Positions 9,454-16,941 are shown, counted from the stretch's first letter. The stretch: 64,000 nucleotides of DNA from Sphingopyxis sp. HIX (GCF_001468285.1 NZ_LNSB01000001.1:1-64000), one strand, 5' to 3'. Notes: generated by a model from the letters alone, not told the origin. Numbers and translations are program-made.

Positions 9454-10496
9454 GCGCGAAGAAGACCGCGCTCGTCGTCGCGCCCGGCCGCGGCACCTAT
9501 GGCAAGGGCGAGCTCGGCAGCATCGCGCGGCTCCACGGCACGCGCTTCGCCGAGCTGATCGCGAACTTCGACGCGCAGCGCGCCGAGCGCAGCCAGCCGA
9601 CGGTGACCGAACTCGACGGCGCCGAGCGCTTCAGCGTCGCGACCCATATGCGCGGCGATGTCGCGGCACCGCTCATCTACACCGCCACCGCGCTCGACTG
9701 GCTCAGCATCGACCGCGAGAAATACGACATCGTCGCGGTCGCGGGCAATTCGATGGGCTGGTACAGCGCGCTCGCGCTCGGCGGCGCGGTGTCGGTCGCG
9801 GACGGCTTCCGCATTTCGAACGCGATGGGCCTCAACAGCCAGACCCATGGCCCCGGCGGGCAAATTCTGCTGCAGGTCGTCGACGAAGACTGGCGCCCCG
9901 TCCCCGGCCTTTGCGACCAACTGCTCGATCTCGTCGCAAATATCGATGCCCGCCCCGGCCACGACCTCGCGCTTTCGATCGATCTCGCCGGCATGCTCGT
10001 GCTCGCGGGCAATGAGGAAGGCCTTGCCGCCTTACTCGCCGGGGCCCCGCCAACCCCCGGCCGCGACCCGCTGCGCCTCGCCGGGCACGGTCCCTTCCAT
10101 ACCCCGCTGATGTTCGGCAGCTCGGACAAGGCCAAGGCCGAGCTCCCCGCCTCGCTCTTCTCCAGCCCCGCGATCCCGATGGTCGACGGCCGCGGCCATA
10201 TCTGGCGCCGCTTCGCGTCCGATCCCGCGCAGGTCTGGGACTACACCTTCGGCCACCAGATCCTCGCGCCCTACGACTTCGCGCTCTCGGTGCAGGTCGC
10301 GGTCAAGGAGTTCGCCCCCGACGTGATCATCCTGCCCGGCCCCGGCGACACATTGGGCGGCGCGATCGCGCAGTCGCTGATCGGGATCCAATGGCAGGGG
10401 ATCGCCGGCAAGGCCGACTTCATGGCGCGGCAGGCATCGGACCCGATCCTGCTCTCGATGGGCCGCGCCGAACAGCGCGCGCTCGTCGCGGCCTAA
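9450..10496 (+). CDS. ACP S-malonyltransferase-like acyltransferase
   Basis: A 348-residue protein resembling the FabD-type acyltransferase fold. The nucleophile elbow is GNSMGW (serine near residue 105), where FabD has GHSLG, and a likely catalytic histidine sits in GPFHTPLM. The Asn in place of His beside the serine is a departure from classical FabD. The start overlaps the E1 stop (ATGA), implying coupled translation and a joint role, perhaps moving an acyl group made by E1 onto a carrier. It is unlikely to be the housekeeping FabD, which normally sits with fabG and acpP. Confidence 0.75.
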   Translation: MSAKKTALVVAPGRGTYGKGELGSIARLHGTRFAELIANFDAQRAERSQPTVTELDGAERFSVATHMRGDVAAPLIYTATALDWLSIDREKYDIVAVAGNSMGWYSALALGGAVSVADGFRISNAMGLNSQTHGPGGQILLQVVDEDWRPVPGLCDQLLDLVANIDARPGHDLALSIDLAGMLVLAGNEEGLAALLAGAPPTPGRDPLRLAGHGPFHTPLMFGSSDKAKAELPASLFSSPAIPMVDGRGHIWRRFASDPAQVWDYTFGHQILAPYDFALSVQVAVKEFAPDVIILPGPGDTLGGAIAQSLIGIQWQGIAGKADFMARQASDPILLSMGRAEQRALVAA

Positions 10497-10509
10497 GGCA
10501 ACACCAGTT

Positions 10510-10541
10510 GGGGCCGGCGAAGGGGGACCCTCGCCGGCCCC
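10510..10541. terminator. Strong hairpin between convergent genes
   Basis: A perfect 11-bp stem, GGGGCCGGCGA pairing with TCGCCGGCCCC, around a 10-base loop. It lies 14 bases after the acyltransferase stop and before the convergent regulator gene. There is no T-run on either side, so it would be a weak intrinsic terminator at best; it could also be a transcript-end stabiliser. Confidence 0.5.
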
Positions 10542-10681
10542 GCCGGTGGTTGGAACGGCCTTGTGGGTGGCTCGGCCGCGCGATCGAACGGCAGCAACCC
10601 CCGGGGACCAACTCAGGGACACGCGCCGCTCATCCTCTCTATAGGATGCGTGCCGCACGTCCGGTCACGCCGCGCCGCCGA

Positions 10682-11320
10682 TCATGCTCCGCTTCGGACC
10701 ATATCGCCCGCCTCGGCGACGAAGCGCAGCCGCAGCAGTTCGGCGATACTCCCCGCCTCGGCGCGGCGCATGATGTTCGCGCGGTGCACCTCCACGGTGC
10801 GCGGGCTGAGCTCGAGCCTGCGGGCGATCGCCTTATTGCCCAGTCCCGCCGCGATCGCCTCGAGGATATCCTGCTCGCGCGGGGTCAGCGCCGCGAGCCG
10901 TGCCGCGGCCTCCCGCCGCCGCGCCTCGGCTTCGCGCCGCGCCCGCCATTCGCCCGTCGCCGCGTCGACCGCCGGCCGCACGGCGCGCGGATCGAGCGGC
11001 GCGGGCAGCAGGTCATAGGCGCCGCTGCGCAGGATCGTCCGCGATTCGGCGAGGTTCAGCCGCTCGGCCGCGACCAGCAGCACGATGTCCGTCCGCCCGC
11101 AAAGCCGCTCGAGCAAGGCCGCGCCGCCCGCGCCCCCCGGCTGTTCCCAGCGCATCAGCACGATGCCCCCCGCGGCCTCGGCCCCCGCCGCCAGATAATC
11201 CTCGCCGCTCGCAAAGCCGCGCACGACGCGGGACGCCCCCTCGACGAGCGCGCGGAAACAGGCGCTGCGCTCGATCGCGTCGGGCAATATCAGCTGAATC
11301 TGTCCCTGGTCCTCGCTCAC
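10682..11320 (-). CDS. LuxR/FixJ-type regulator with degenerate receiver domain
   Basis: About 212 residues. The C-terminal part is a clear LuxR-type helix-turn-helix (LTPREQDILEAIAAGLGNKAIARRLELSP, given in part, then RTVEVHRANIMRRA). The N-terminal 120 residues align with a FixJ receiver, but the phosphoacceptor aspartate is missing: the usual TDLRMP region reads MRWEQPG. The acidic pocket is reduced to LPD and the conserved lysine before proline is alanine (LPAPLDP). It is therefore likely phosphorylation-independent. No kinase gene is adjacent. The start is uncertain: GTG 11320 begins just before the first beta strand, while an in-frame TTG at 11398 would add 26 residues. Confidence 0.8.
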   Translation of the reverse strand: MSEDQGQIQLILPDAIERSACFRALVEGASRVVRGFASGEDYLAAGAEAAGGIVLMRWEQPGGAGGAALLERLCGRTDIVLLVAAERLNLAESRTILRSGAYDLLPAPLDPRAVRPAVDAATGEWRARREAEARRREAAARLAALTPREQDILEAIAAGLGNKAIARRLELSPRTVEVHRANIMRRAEAGSIAELLRLRFVAEAGDMVRSGA

Positions 11321-11490
11321 CCCTCCTAGCTGCCGCGCCCTGCCGCGGCCGGACAGCGCAGATACTTCCGCCCCGGCGCCAGATCGGAGAAGAGACAAAT
11401 CCGCACCGCCCCGATTTCCCGCTGGCGCGAGCGCGCGCAGTGATTAGTATGCTAATTAAATCCGGCGACATGGCCAAGAGGAGAGGCATT

Positions 11491-12996
11491 TTGCGCATCA
11501 TCACCGACGACCGGACGCTCGACGGCGCCGACCTCGCCGCGCGCGTCGATGCCGCCGCGGGCGCCTTCGCGGCGCGGGGGGTCGGGCCGGGCGACTGCGC
11601 CGCGCTGCTGCTGCGCAACGATATCGAATTTCTCGAGGCCAGCCTCGCGTGCCGCCGCCTCGGCGCCTATTGCGTGCCCGTCAACTGGCACTTCGCCCCC
11701 GACGAAATCCTTTACGTCGTGCGCGACTGCGGCGCGCGACTGCTCATCGCGCATGCCGACCTGCTCGCCGGCGTCGCCGACGCTCTGCCCTGCCCCGCGA
11801 TCGCCGTCGCCGTGCCGCCGGCGATCGCTTCGGCCTATCGCATTGCCGCCCCCGCGGCCGGCGGCGAAGATTGGGACGCCGTGCTCGCCGCCGCGACCCC
11901 CTGGACGCAGCCGTCGCCCCCCGCCGCCGAATCGCTCATTTACACCTCGGGCACCAGCGGCCATCCCAAGGGGGTCAAGCGCCGCCCCGCCACCGCGGAG
12001 CAAGCGGCGGCGAGCGACGCGATGCGGGCGCTGATCTACGGCATCTGTTCCGGCGCACGCGTGCTCGTCCCCGCGCCGCTCTATCACACCGCGCCCAATC
12101 TCTTCGCGCATCGCGCCGCCGCGCTCGCCGAGCTGCTCGTGCTGCCCGCGCGCTTCGACCCCGCGGGCCTGCTCGCCGACATCGAGCGCCACCGCATCAC
12201 GCATCTCTACGCCGTGCCCGCGATGTTCACCCGCCTGCTCGCGCTGCCCGAGGCGCAGCGCGCCGCGCACGACCTTTCGTCGCTGCAATTCGTCCTCCAC
12301 GCCGGCGGCCCCTGCGCGCCCGCGGTCAAGGCGGCGATGATCGACTGGCTCGGCCCGGTGATCGAGGAATATTATGGCTCGACCGAAGCGGGGCCGATCA
12401 CCCATGTGTCGAGCGCCGAATGGAGCGCGTTTCCCGGCACCGTCGGCCGCGCGATCCCGGGGGTCGAGATCGTCATCGTCGACGACGCCGGGCAGCGCCT
12501 GCCCGCAGGCGAGGTCGGCGAGGTCCAGTCGCGCAACCCGGGCTATCCCGATTTCACCTATCTCGGCCGCGACGCCGACCGCGCCGCGCTCGACCGGGAC
12601 GGCCTGCTCGCCTCGGGCGACCTCGGCTATCTCGACGCCGACGGCCGGCTCTTCCTCTGCGACCGCAAGCGCGACCTCGTGATCTCGGGCGGAGTGAACA
12701 TCTACCCGGCGGAGATCGAGGCGGCGCTGCAGACCGTCGCGGGCGTCGCCGACTGCGCGGTGTTCGGCATCCCCGACGAAGTGAACGGCGAGGCGCTGAT
12801 GGCGGTGGTCGAACCCGCAGCGGGCGCGGCGCTCACCGCCGAGGCGATTCGCGAGGGTCTGAGAAGGAGGCTCGCAGGCTACAAGATCCCGAAACGGATC
12901 GAACTCACCGACGCGCTCCCGCGCGAGGCGACGGGGAAGATCCGCAAGCGCCTGCTGCGCGATCCCCACTGGGCCGCGGCGGGGCGGAGCATTTGA
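11491..12996 (+). CDS. AMP-binding acyl-CoA ligase
   Basis: A 501-residue member of the ANL (acyl-CoA synthetase, NRPS adenylation, luciferase) family. Key motifs are the P-loop YTSGTSGHPKGVK, the adenine-binding YGSTEAG, the hinge region GDLGYLDADGRLFLCDRKRD with VISGGVNIYPAEIE, and the catalytic lysine in REATGKIRKR. It would activate a carboxylic acid to its CoA thioester through an adenylate. I favour the TTG at 11491 because GAGGAGAGG sits at the right distance; in-frame ATGs at 11449 and 11470 are alternatives but lack a ribosome-binding site. The substrate is unknown. It is divergent from the LuxR regulator, which may control it. Confidence 0.88.
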   Translation: MRIITDDRTLDGADLAARVDAAAGAFAARGVGPGDCAALLLRNDIEFLEASLACRRLGAYCVPVNWHFAPDEILYVVRDCGARLLIAHADLLAGVADALPCPAIAVAVPPAIASAYRIAAPAAGGEDWDAVLAAATPWTQPSPPAAESLIYTSGTSGHPKGVKRRPATAEQAAASDAMRALIYGICSGARVLVPAPLYHTAPNLFAHRAAALAELLVLPARFDPAGLLADIERHRITHLYAVPAMFTRLLALPEAQRAAHDLSSLQFVLHAGGPCAPAVKAAMIDWLGPVIEEYYGSTEAGPITHVSSAEWSAFPGTVGRAIPGVEIVIVDDAGQRLPAGEVGEVQSRNPGYPDFTYLGRDADRAALDRDGLLASGDLGYLDADGRLFLCDRKRDLVISGGVNIYPAEIEAALQTVAGVADCAVFGIPDEVNGEALMAVVEPAAGAALTAEAIREGLRRRLAGYKIPKRIELTDALPREATGKIRKRLLRDPHWAAAGRSI

Positions 12997-13008
12997 TCGG
13001 ATGGGTTT

Positions 13009-13033
13009 TGGTGACCCCTATGGGAATCGAACC
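13009..13033. repeat. Left attachment repeat: copy of tRNA-Glu 3' end
   Basis: Twenty-five bases that match the 3' end of the tRNA-Glu gene at 26296-26320 with one mismatch and in the same orientation. The rest of a tRNA is absent here: what follows cannot fold as one. This is the pattern left by tRNA-directed integration. It therefore marks the left end of the mobile element, and the intact tRNA marks the right end. Confidence 0.8.
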
Positions 13034-13035
13034 GC

Positions 13036-13061
13036 GGCGGGTCGGCTGTTGCCGATCCGCC
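13036..13061. repeat. Perfect 11-bp hairpin beside the left attachment repeat
   Basis: GGCGGGTCGGC pairs with GCCGATCCGCC (one G-T pair) around the loop TGTT, immediately inside the attachment repeat. No T-run follows, so I do not call it a terminator. It could insulate the element from the acyl-CoA ligase transcript or be part of the recombination site. Confidence 0.4.
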
Positions 13062-13101
13062 CACGAAGAATCACGAGTTCGCTACGATGTCGGTGATTTT
13101 T

Positions 13102-13125
13102 TGGTGACCCCTACGAGTGTAGAAC
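13102..13125. repeat. Second, degenerate copy of the attachment repeat
   Basis: TGGTGACCCCTACG is identical to the tRNA-Glu 3' end, then the match decays (20 of 24 bases overall). It lies 93 bases inside the first copy and nearer to the integrase. It may be a relic of an earlier insertion or the element's own attP-derived half site. Confidence 0.55.
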
Positions 13126-13223
13126 TTTTGTGTCAAGCAAGCTCAAGGCGTCCATAACTACACTGTAAAATCAGCGATTTATGTTGTAATGTGTTCGCGG
13201 TCGGTCGCCCTGATTTGCCTGAA

Positions 13224-13252
13224 TTCCCACCGAAATGTGGGAACGATTGTGG
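13224..13252. promoter_or_regulatory. Left arm site shared with the right end of the element
   Basis: TTCCCAC and GTGGGAA form a 7-bp inverted repeat with a 6-base loop. GAAATGTGGGAACG (13232-13245) recurs exactly at 26216-26229, each copy followed by TGTGG two bases later. Paired copies just inside both ends suggest arm-type binding sites for the integrase or its accessory factor. The site also lies within the leader of the integrase gene. Confidence 0.55.
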
Positions 13253-13279
13253 GATCATTTCAGGCAGGGAATAGAACCG

Positions 13280-14476
13280 ATGGCCCTCACGGCATTGAAG
13301 GTGAAGAACGCGAAGCCCGGTCGGCATGTCGATGGCCGAGGGCTTTGCCTGCTGGTGAAGCCAAGCGGCGCGCGGACATGGGTGCTGCGGATGCAGCGGC
13401 ATGGCAAGCGGCGCGACTATGGCTTGGGATCGGTGCTGGACGTGTCGCTGGCAGAGGCGCGCGATGCCGCATCGGCGCTACGCCGTCAGGTGCGCGAAGG
13501 CGTCGATCCGGTTGCGGAACGGCGCAAGTCGCGCAACGTCGTGCCGAGCTTCGAGACGGTGGCGCGCGACTGCTACGAGGCGTTGAAAGAGGGCTGGAAG
13601 AACCGCCGTCATGCCAACTGGATTTCCAGCCTTGAGAACCATGTCTTTCCGATCGTCGGCACCAAGCCGGTGAACGAGGTGGACAGCGCCGCCGTGGTCG
13701 AGGTGCTTTCGCCTATCTGGCTTGAGATACCCGATACGGCGCGGCGCATATTGCAGCGCATCGGCGCGGTGCTGGACTTCGCCCATATCAAGGGATGGCT
13801 CCCGGGCGAGGTATCGTTGCGCTCCGTCCGCAAGGGACTTCCCCGTCAGGTGGACAAGGGCGGGCATCTGGAAGCCATGCCCTATGCGGACGTGCCAATC
13901 CTCATGCAGAAGCTGGCGGCGGCTTCGCCCACGACCGGGCGCGATGCCTTGCGCTTCACGATATACAATGCCGTTCGCTCCAACGAGACGCGCTTTGCCG
14001 TCTGGACGGAGTTTGACTTGGACAAGGCGATATGGACCATTCCCGGCGAGCGCATGAAGGCGGGCGAAACCCATGTCGTGCCGCTGTCCGCGCCCGCCGT
14101 CGCCTTGCTCCGCAAGCGGTGGAACGAGCGCACCAGCGACACCGGGCTTGTATTCAGCAATGACGGCGAAAAGCCGATCAGCGACATGACCATGACCAAG
14201 CTGCTCCGCGATGACGGCATCAAGGGCGTGACCGTTCACGGCTTCCGCTCCGCCTTCACCGACTGGTCATCGGAGCGCACCCGCTTCCCCAAGGAGGTTG
14301 CGGACAAGGCGTTGGCGCATAAGCTGCCCAACAAGGTCGAGGCCGCTTATCGCCGCACGGACTTTTTCGAGAAGCGCCGGAACCTGATGGCGCGTTGGGC
14401 CGAGTATCTGGACCGCAAGGGGAAGGACGCCGCCGCCACTGCGTCTGAGCCTATCCCGCTCCGCGCTGCCGCCTGA
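13280..14476 (+). CDS. Tyrosine integrase, P4/DUF4102 type
   Basis: A 398-residue site-specific recombinase. The N-terminal Arm-DNA-binding domain (LTALKVKNAKPGRHVDGRGL) is of the DUF4102 type, followed by a SAM-like core-binding domain and the catalytic domain. Visible active-site residues are the arginine in AVRSNETR (about residue 231), the lysine in RMKAGETHVVPLS, H-G-F-R (about 319-322), LAHK, and the nucleophile Tyr near 357 in AAYRRTDFF. I start at ATG 13280 because the family N-terminus begins there. It sits just inside the left attachment repeats and is the obvious driver of insertion at tRNA-Glu. Confidence 0.93.
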   Translation: MALTALKVKNAKPGRHVDGRGLCLLVKPSGARTWVLRMQRHGKRRDYGLGSVLDVSLAEARDAASALRRQVREGVDPVAERRKSRNVVPSFETVARDCYEALKEGWKNRRHANWISSLENHVFPIVGTKPVNEVDSAAVVEVLSPIWLEIPDTARRILQRIGAVLDFAHIKGWLPGEVSLRSVRKGLPRQVDKGGHLEAMPYADVPILMQKLAAASPTTGRDALRFTIYNAVRSNETRFAVWTEFDLDKAIWTIPGERMKAGETHVVPLSAPAVALLRKRWNERTSDTGLVFSNDGEKPISDMTMTKLLRDDGIKGVTVHGFRSAFTDWSSERTRFPKEVADKALAHKLPNKVEAAYRRTDFFEKRRNLMARWAEYLDRKGKDAAATASEPIPLRAAA

Positions 14477-14645
14477 TGAGGTCATGCAGGCTGGCGGTGG
14501 TGATACGGGTGGCCTTGCCGAGCTTCACCGTCTCGACTTCACCGGCCGCGATCAGCTCGTAGAGCTTGGTCCGCCCGACGCCGATCATACGTGCGGCGTC
14601 ATTAACGCGGACGCAGATCGGAACGGGAGAAGGCGCGGTCTTCAC
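14451..14645 (-). CDS. Small helix-turn-helix protein, excisionase-like
   Basis: Sixty-four residues matching the MerR/excisionase-type winged helix (VNDAARMIGVGRTKLYELIAAGEVETVKLGKATRI). It begins with GTG overlapping the stop of the AlpA-like gene (GTGA) and runs 26 bases into the 3' end of the convergent integrase gene. Proteins of this shape act as recombination directionality factors or as DNA-binding regulators. The position opposite the integrase, with a shared 3' end, makes a role in excision likely. Confidence 0.82.
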   Translation of the reverse strand: MKTAPSPVPICVRVNDAARMIGVGRTKLYELIAAGEVETVKLGKATRITTASLHDLIRRQRGAG

Positions 14646-14875
14646 CGCGTAGCCCTTTCGCTATCGCTGGCACGATAGCCGCCCGGATCGGCAATCCAGC
14701 GATCGACGGCGGACTCATGCCAGCCAGCGCCGTTGATGCTGATCGGCAGTTGCCGGGGGAACGTCCCGTCTGCGATCTTGCGGTAGAGGGTGGAACGGGA
14801 AAGTCCGGTGCGCAGTAGCACCGTCTTGAGGCGGATGATTTTTTCGCGTTGGGACACGGGGCGCTTCTTCTCCAT
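14642..14875 (-). CDS. AlpA-like DNA-binding protein
   Basis: Seventy-seven residues of the AlpA/phage regulatory family: IIRLKTVLLRTGLSRSTLYRKI followed by PRQLPISINGAGWHESAVDRWI, the standard helix-turn-helix plus wing and C-terminal tryptophans. AlpA proteins activate integrase or excise cryptic elements. I start at ATG 14875, where the family N-terminus begins; a longer in-frame reading to 15109 has unlikely composition. It overlaps the downstream excisionase-like gene by 4 bases, so both are made from one leftward transcript. Confidence 0.85.
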   Translation of the reverse strand: MEKKRPVSQREKIIRLKTVLLRTGLSRSTLYRKIADGTFPRQLPISINGAGWHESAVDRWIADPGGYRASDSERATR

Positions 14876-14950
14876 GCTATGGTTGTCGATGGTGCCCCTT
14901 GGGTTGAAAGTTGGCGCTTCTGCGACATGGCGCAAGAGTGCCGAAAATGG

Positions 14951-15000
14951 TGTCGTAGGGCTCTGTCGTCCGCTGGCGTCCCCCGTCGTCTCCTGTCGTG
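14951..15000. promoter_or_regulatory. Helically phased GTCGT repeat array upstream of the alpA-like gene
   Basis: GTCGT occurs at 14952, 14965, 14985 and 14995, with the variant GGCGT at 14975. The last four units are spaced exactly 10 bp apart, one DNA turn, with a looser consensus CTGTCGTCC. It lies in the 450-base gene-free stretch (14876-15327) between the AlpA-like gene and the toxin operon. Phased direct repeats like this suit cooperative binding by a small winged-helix protein. Apart from this array and the toxin promoter I see nothing else in that stretch. Confidence 0.5.
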
Positions 15001-15276
15001 TGACAGCGTTGCGAACATTTTTTCCCATTGCGTCCCAGCCCGCGCGCTTTGGGGTCTGCCGTCCGCATCCGGCTCGGTATGACAGGCGCTTGCCTGCGAG
15101 TCGGACCAATTGTTGAAGCGACCGATTCTTGCATCATCGCGAATATTCCATCGACTGGTCCGCTCGCCACGGTGCACGCTGTATCGCCTTGGCCCGCCGC
15201 ACAAGAGGTGAGGCACTACAGTGCCGATCGCAGCAGATTTCGGCACTTCGGCACGTTTGAATGCCGATGCCCGATA

Positions 15277-15305
15277 TTGAAATATAACGCTAAGTGTTAT
15301 ATATG
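15277..15305 (+). promoter_or_regulatory. Promoter with embedded palindromic operator for the toxin operon
   Basis: A -35 box TTGAAA (15277-15282), a 17-base spacer and a -10 box TATATG (15300-15305). The spacer and the flanking bases form a 21-bp palindrome, ATATAAC to GTTATAT (15282-15302), with one mismatched pair around a central A. A repressor bound there would block RNA polymerase, as expected for autoregulation by the antitoxin encoded downstream. Confidence 0.65.
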
Positions 15306-15327
15306 CCGTCAAGCAGGAGAACCGGCC

Positions 15328-15717
15328 ATAACGCGCATTTTCAAGAATGGCTGGTTCGAGCGCTTTGTGCGGAAGGAGCGAATAGATGATTCGGCCCTTC
15401 GTGACGCCGTGCAGCGGGCCGAAAGCGGGCTGATTGACGCCGACCTTGGCGGCGGCGTCATCAAGCAGCGCGTGGCGCGTGCCGGTCAGGGCAAATCAGG
15501 CGGCTATCGCACGTTGATCCTGTTCCGGCACGGCGACCGCGCGATATTCGCTTTCGGGTTCGCCAAGAGCGCACAGGCGAACATATCGAAAGCCGACCTG
15601 GCGCTGTTGCGTGACGCTGCAACCGAAGCGCTGGAATGGAGCGGCGAGGAACTGGATCGGCTGGTGGCGTCGGGAACGCTGATGGAGATTGAAGATGGCA
15701 ACGACGACGAAGGATAA
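15328..15717 (+). CDS. RelE/HigB-family toxin with apparent ATA start
   Basis: About 129 residues. The body (KNGWFERFVRKERI, LIDADLGGGVIKQRVAR, GKSGGYRTLILFRHGDRAIF, GFAKSAQANI) matches the RelE/ParE superfamily toxins usually paired with a downstream XRE antitoxin. The family start is M-T-R-I-F-K, but here that position is ATA, not ATG, with AGCAGGAGAA seven bases before it. No ATG, GTG or TTG lies in frame between the promoter -10 box and this codon. Either ATA is used inefficiently or the toxin has lost its start. It overlaps the antitoxin gene by 23 bases. Confidence 0.72.
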   Translation: MTRIFKNGWFERFVRKERIDDSALRDAVQRAESGLIDADLGGGVIKQRVARAGQGKSGGYRTLILFRHGDRAIFAFGFAKSAQANISKADLALLRDAATEALEWSGEELDRLVASGTLMEIEDGNDDEG

Positions 15718-16027
15718 GGGCTATCGCAGCGAGATCGCGGGCGCGATCCACGAGATGATGAACGACGCGCACGACGCGGGCGTCATCTCGCGAGCAACGC
15801 TGCGCACGTTCGACGAGGCGTGCCTTGCTCCGGTCCCGGTGCTGGCGGGCGATGAAATCCGCGCGATCCGCGAACGCGAGCATGTCTCGCAGCCAGTGTT
15901 CGCCGCCTATCTCAACGTATCGCGCAATCTGGTGTCGGATTGGGAGCGCGGCGTGAAGCGTCCCGGTGGCCCCGCCTTGCGTTTGCTGTCCATCATCCAG
16001 CGCAAGGGCTTGCAGGGCGTGGCATGA
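15695..16027 (+). CDS. XRE-family antitoxin
   Basis: A 110-residue protein with a C-terminal Cro/XRE helix-turn-helix (IREREHVSQPVFAAYLNVSR, NLVSDWERGVKRPGG) typical of HigA/NadS antitoxins. The N-terminal part would wrap the toxin. I start at ATG 15695, seven bases after GGAG. It overlaps the toxin end by 23 bases and the next gene by 4 (ATGA). It probably represses the operon through the palindrome at 15282-15302. Confidence 0.86.
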   Translation: MATTTKDKGYRSEIAGAIHEMMNDAHDAGVISRATLRTFDEACLAPVPVLAGDEIRAIREREHVSQPVFAAYLNVSRNLVSDWERGVKRPGGPALRLLSIIQRKGLQGVA

Positions 16028-16941
16028 GCAATAGTTCGGAACTCGCCTCGATCATCGAGGGGACATTGAAAAGCATTTGGCCGACTGGCGATGCGTCCAT
16101 TCGAGACTATTTGACGCCGATGATTGCGGCCTTCGCGCAATCCGATTGCCGGGACGATCATTATCTCGACGAATTGCAAAGCGGGGACCTCTCGAAAGTC
16201 GCCGCCCGCATGTGGGAAGCCATGCTTTACGACCGCTTTCACGGCGTGGGTTGGGCCGCTTCTAATGCTGGGAAGGGACCGGACTTCTTGCTGAATGGAA
16301 ATGTTTACGTTGAAGCTGTGACTGCGCAGCCGGGCAATCCAGATAACGGGGGCTTGCCCAAAGAGTGGCAGGAACAAGCGGAAGGATCGGCTTGCATCGT
16401 CCCTATTGAGATGATGCTCTTGCGCTGGACTTCTGTTTTGAAAACCAAAAAGGACAAACATCTAAAGGACATTGAAGGTGGTCGAATTGACCCCAACCTG
16501 CCCTTTGTCATTGCGGTGAACTCCTGTCGGCTTGGTGGTGATACGCACGGCGTTGGTGGCGTGCCACTCGCCGCTATGGCCGTTTTGCCATTTGGCAATC
16601 CGACCGCGCATATTGACGCGCAAACCGGGGAAGCGATTGGTGGGTGGCACCTTGCATGGCAGGACTCAATCCTCAAACATAATGGAGAGTCTATTCCCAC
16701 GGATAGCTTTCTGAACGAAGAATATAGGTGCGTAAGTGCGCTGCTCGGCTGCTCAGGATTTTATGTCGCAGACGCCGACCGCGAAAAATTCTGCGGCCAG
16801 CCACCCTATTATATTGTGCATAATCCGATGGCGCAGAACCCGTTGCCCAAGCCGTGGCTGCCAAATTCAATCGAATTTGCCGTTACAAAGAACGAACCGG
16901 GCAATCTTGAATTGACGCGCCTTCCCGCTTCAGCAGGCTAA
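16024..16941 (+). CDS. Uncharacterised third protein of the toxin-antitoxin operon; possible nuclease fold
   Basis: A 305-residue soluble protein I do not recognise. It starts as ATGA over the antitoxin stop, so it is very likely co-translated with the antitoxin. Around residues 85-99 the sequence reads GPDFLLNGNVYVEAV: an aspartate, ten residues, then E-A-V. That resembles the core of PD-(D/E)xK nucleases with the lysine replaced. KTKKDKHLKDIEGG and several cysteines and tryptophans are notable, but there is no signal peptide or transmembrane span. Codon use is less GC-biased than core genes. The nuclease idea is a weak inference from one motif. Confidence 0.7.
   Translation: MSNSSELASIIEGTLKSIWPTGDASIRDYLTPMIAAFAQSDCRDDHYLDELQSGDLSKVAARMWEAMLYDRFHGVGWAASNAGKGPDFLLNGNVYVEAVTAQPGNPDNGGLPKEWQEQAEGSACIVPIEMMLLRWTSVLKTKKDKHLKDIEGGRIDPNLPFVIAVNSCRLGGDTHGVGGVPLAAMAVLPFGNPTAHIDAQTGEAIGGWHLAWQDSILKHNGESIPTDSFLNEEYRCVSALLGCSGFYVADADREKFCGQPPYYIVHNPMAQNPLPKPWLPNSIEFAVTKNEPGNLELTRLPASAG

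Noticed and set aside
13036-13061. Hairpin considered as terminator of the acyl-CoA ligase gene
   Set aside because: No T-run follows on either strand and it lies inside the attachment region, so I list it only as a hairpin.
13009-13090. A possible third tRNA gene at the left end of the mobile element
   Set aside because: Only the T arm and acceptor 3' strand are present; the rest folds into an unrelated hairpin and has no anticodon arm, so it is an attachment fragment.
16024-16941. Third toxin-operon gene named outright as a restriction nuclease
   Set aside because: Only one partial motif is present and the catalytic lysine is missing, so I kept it as unrecognised.
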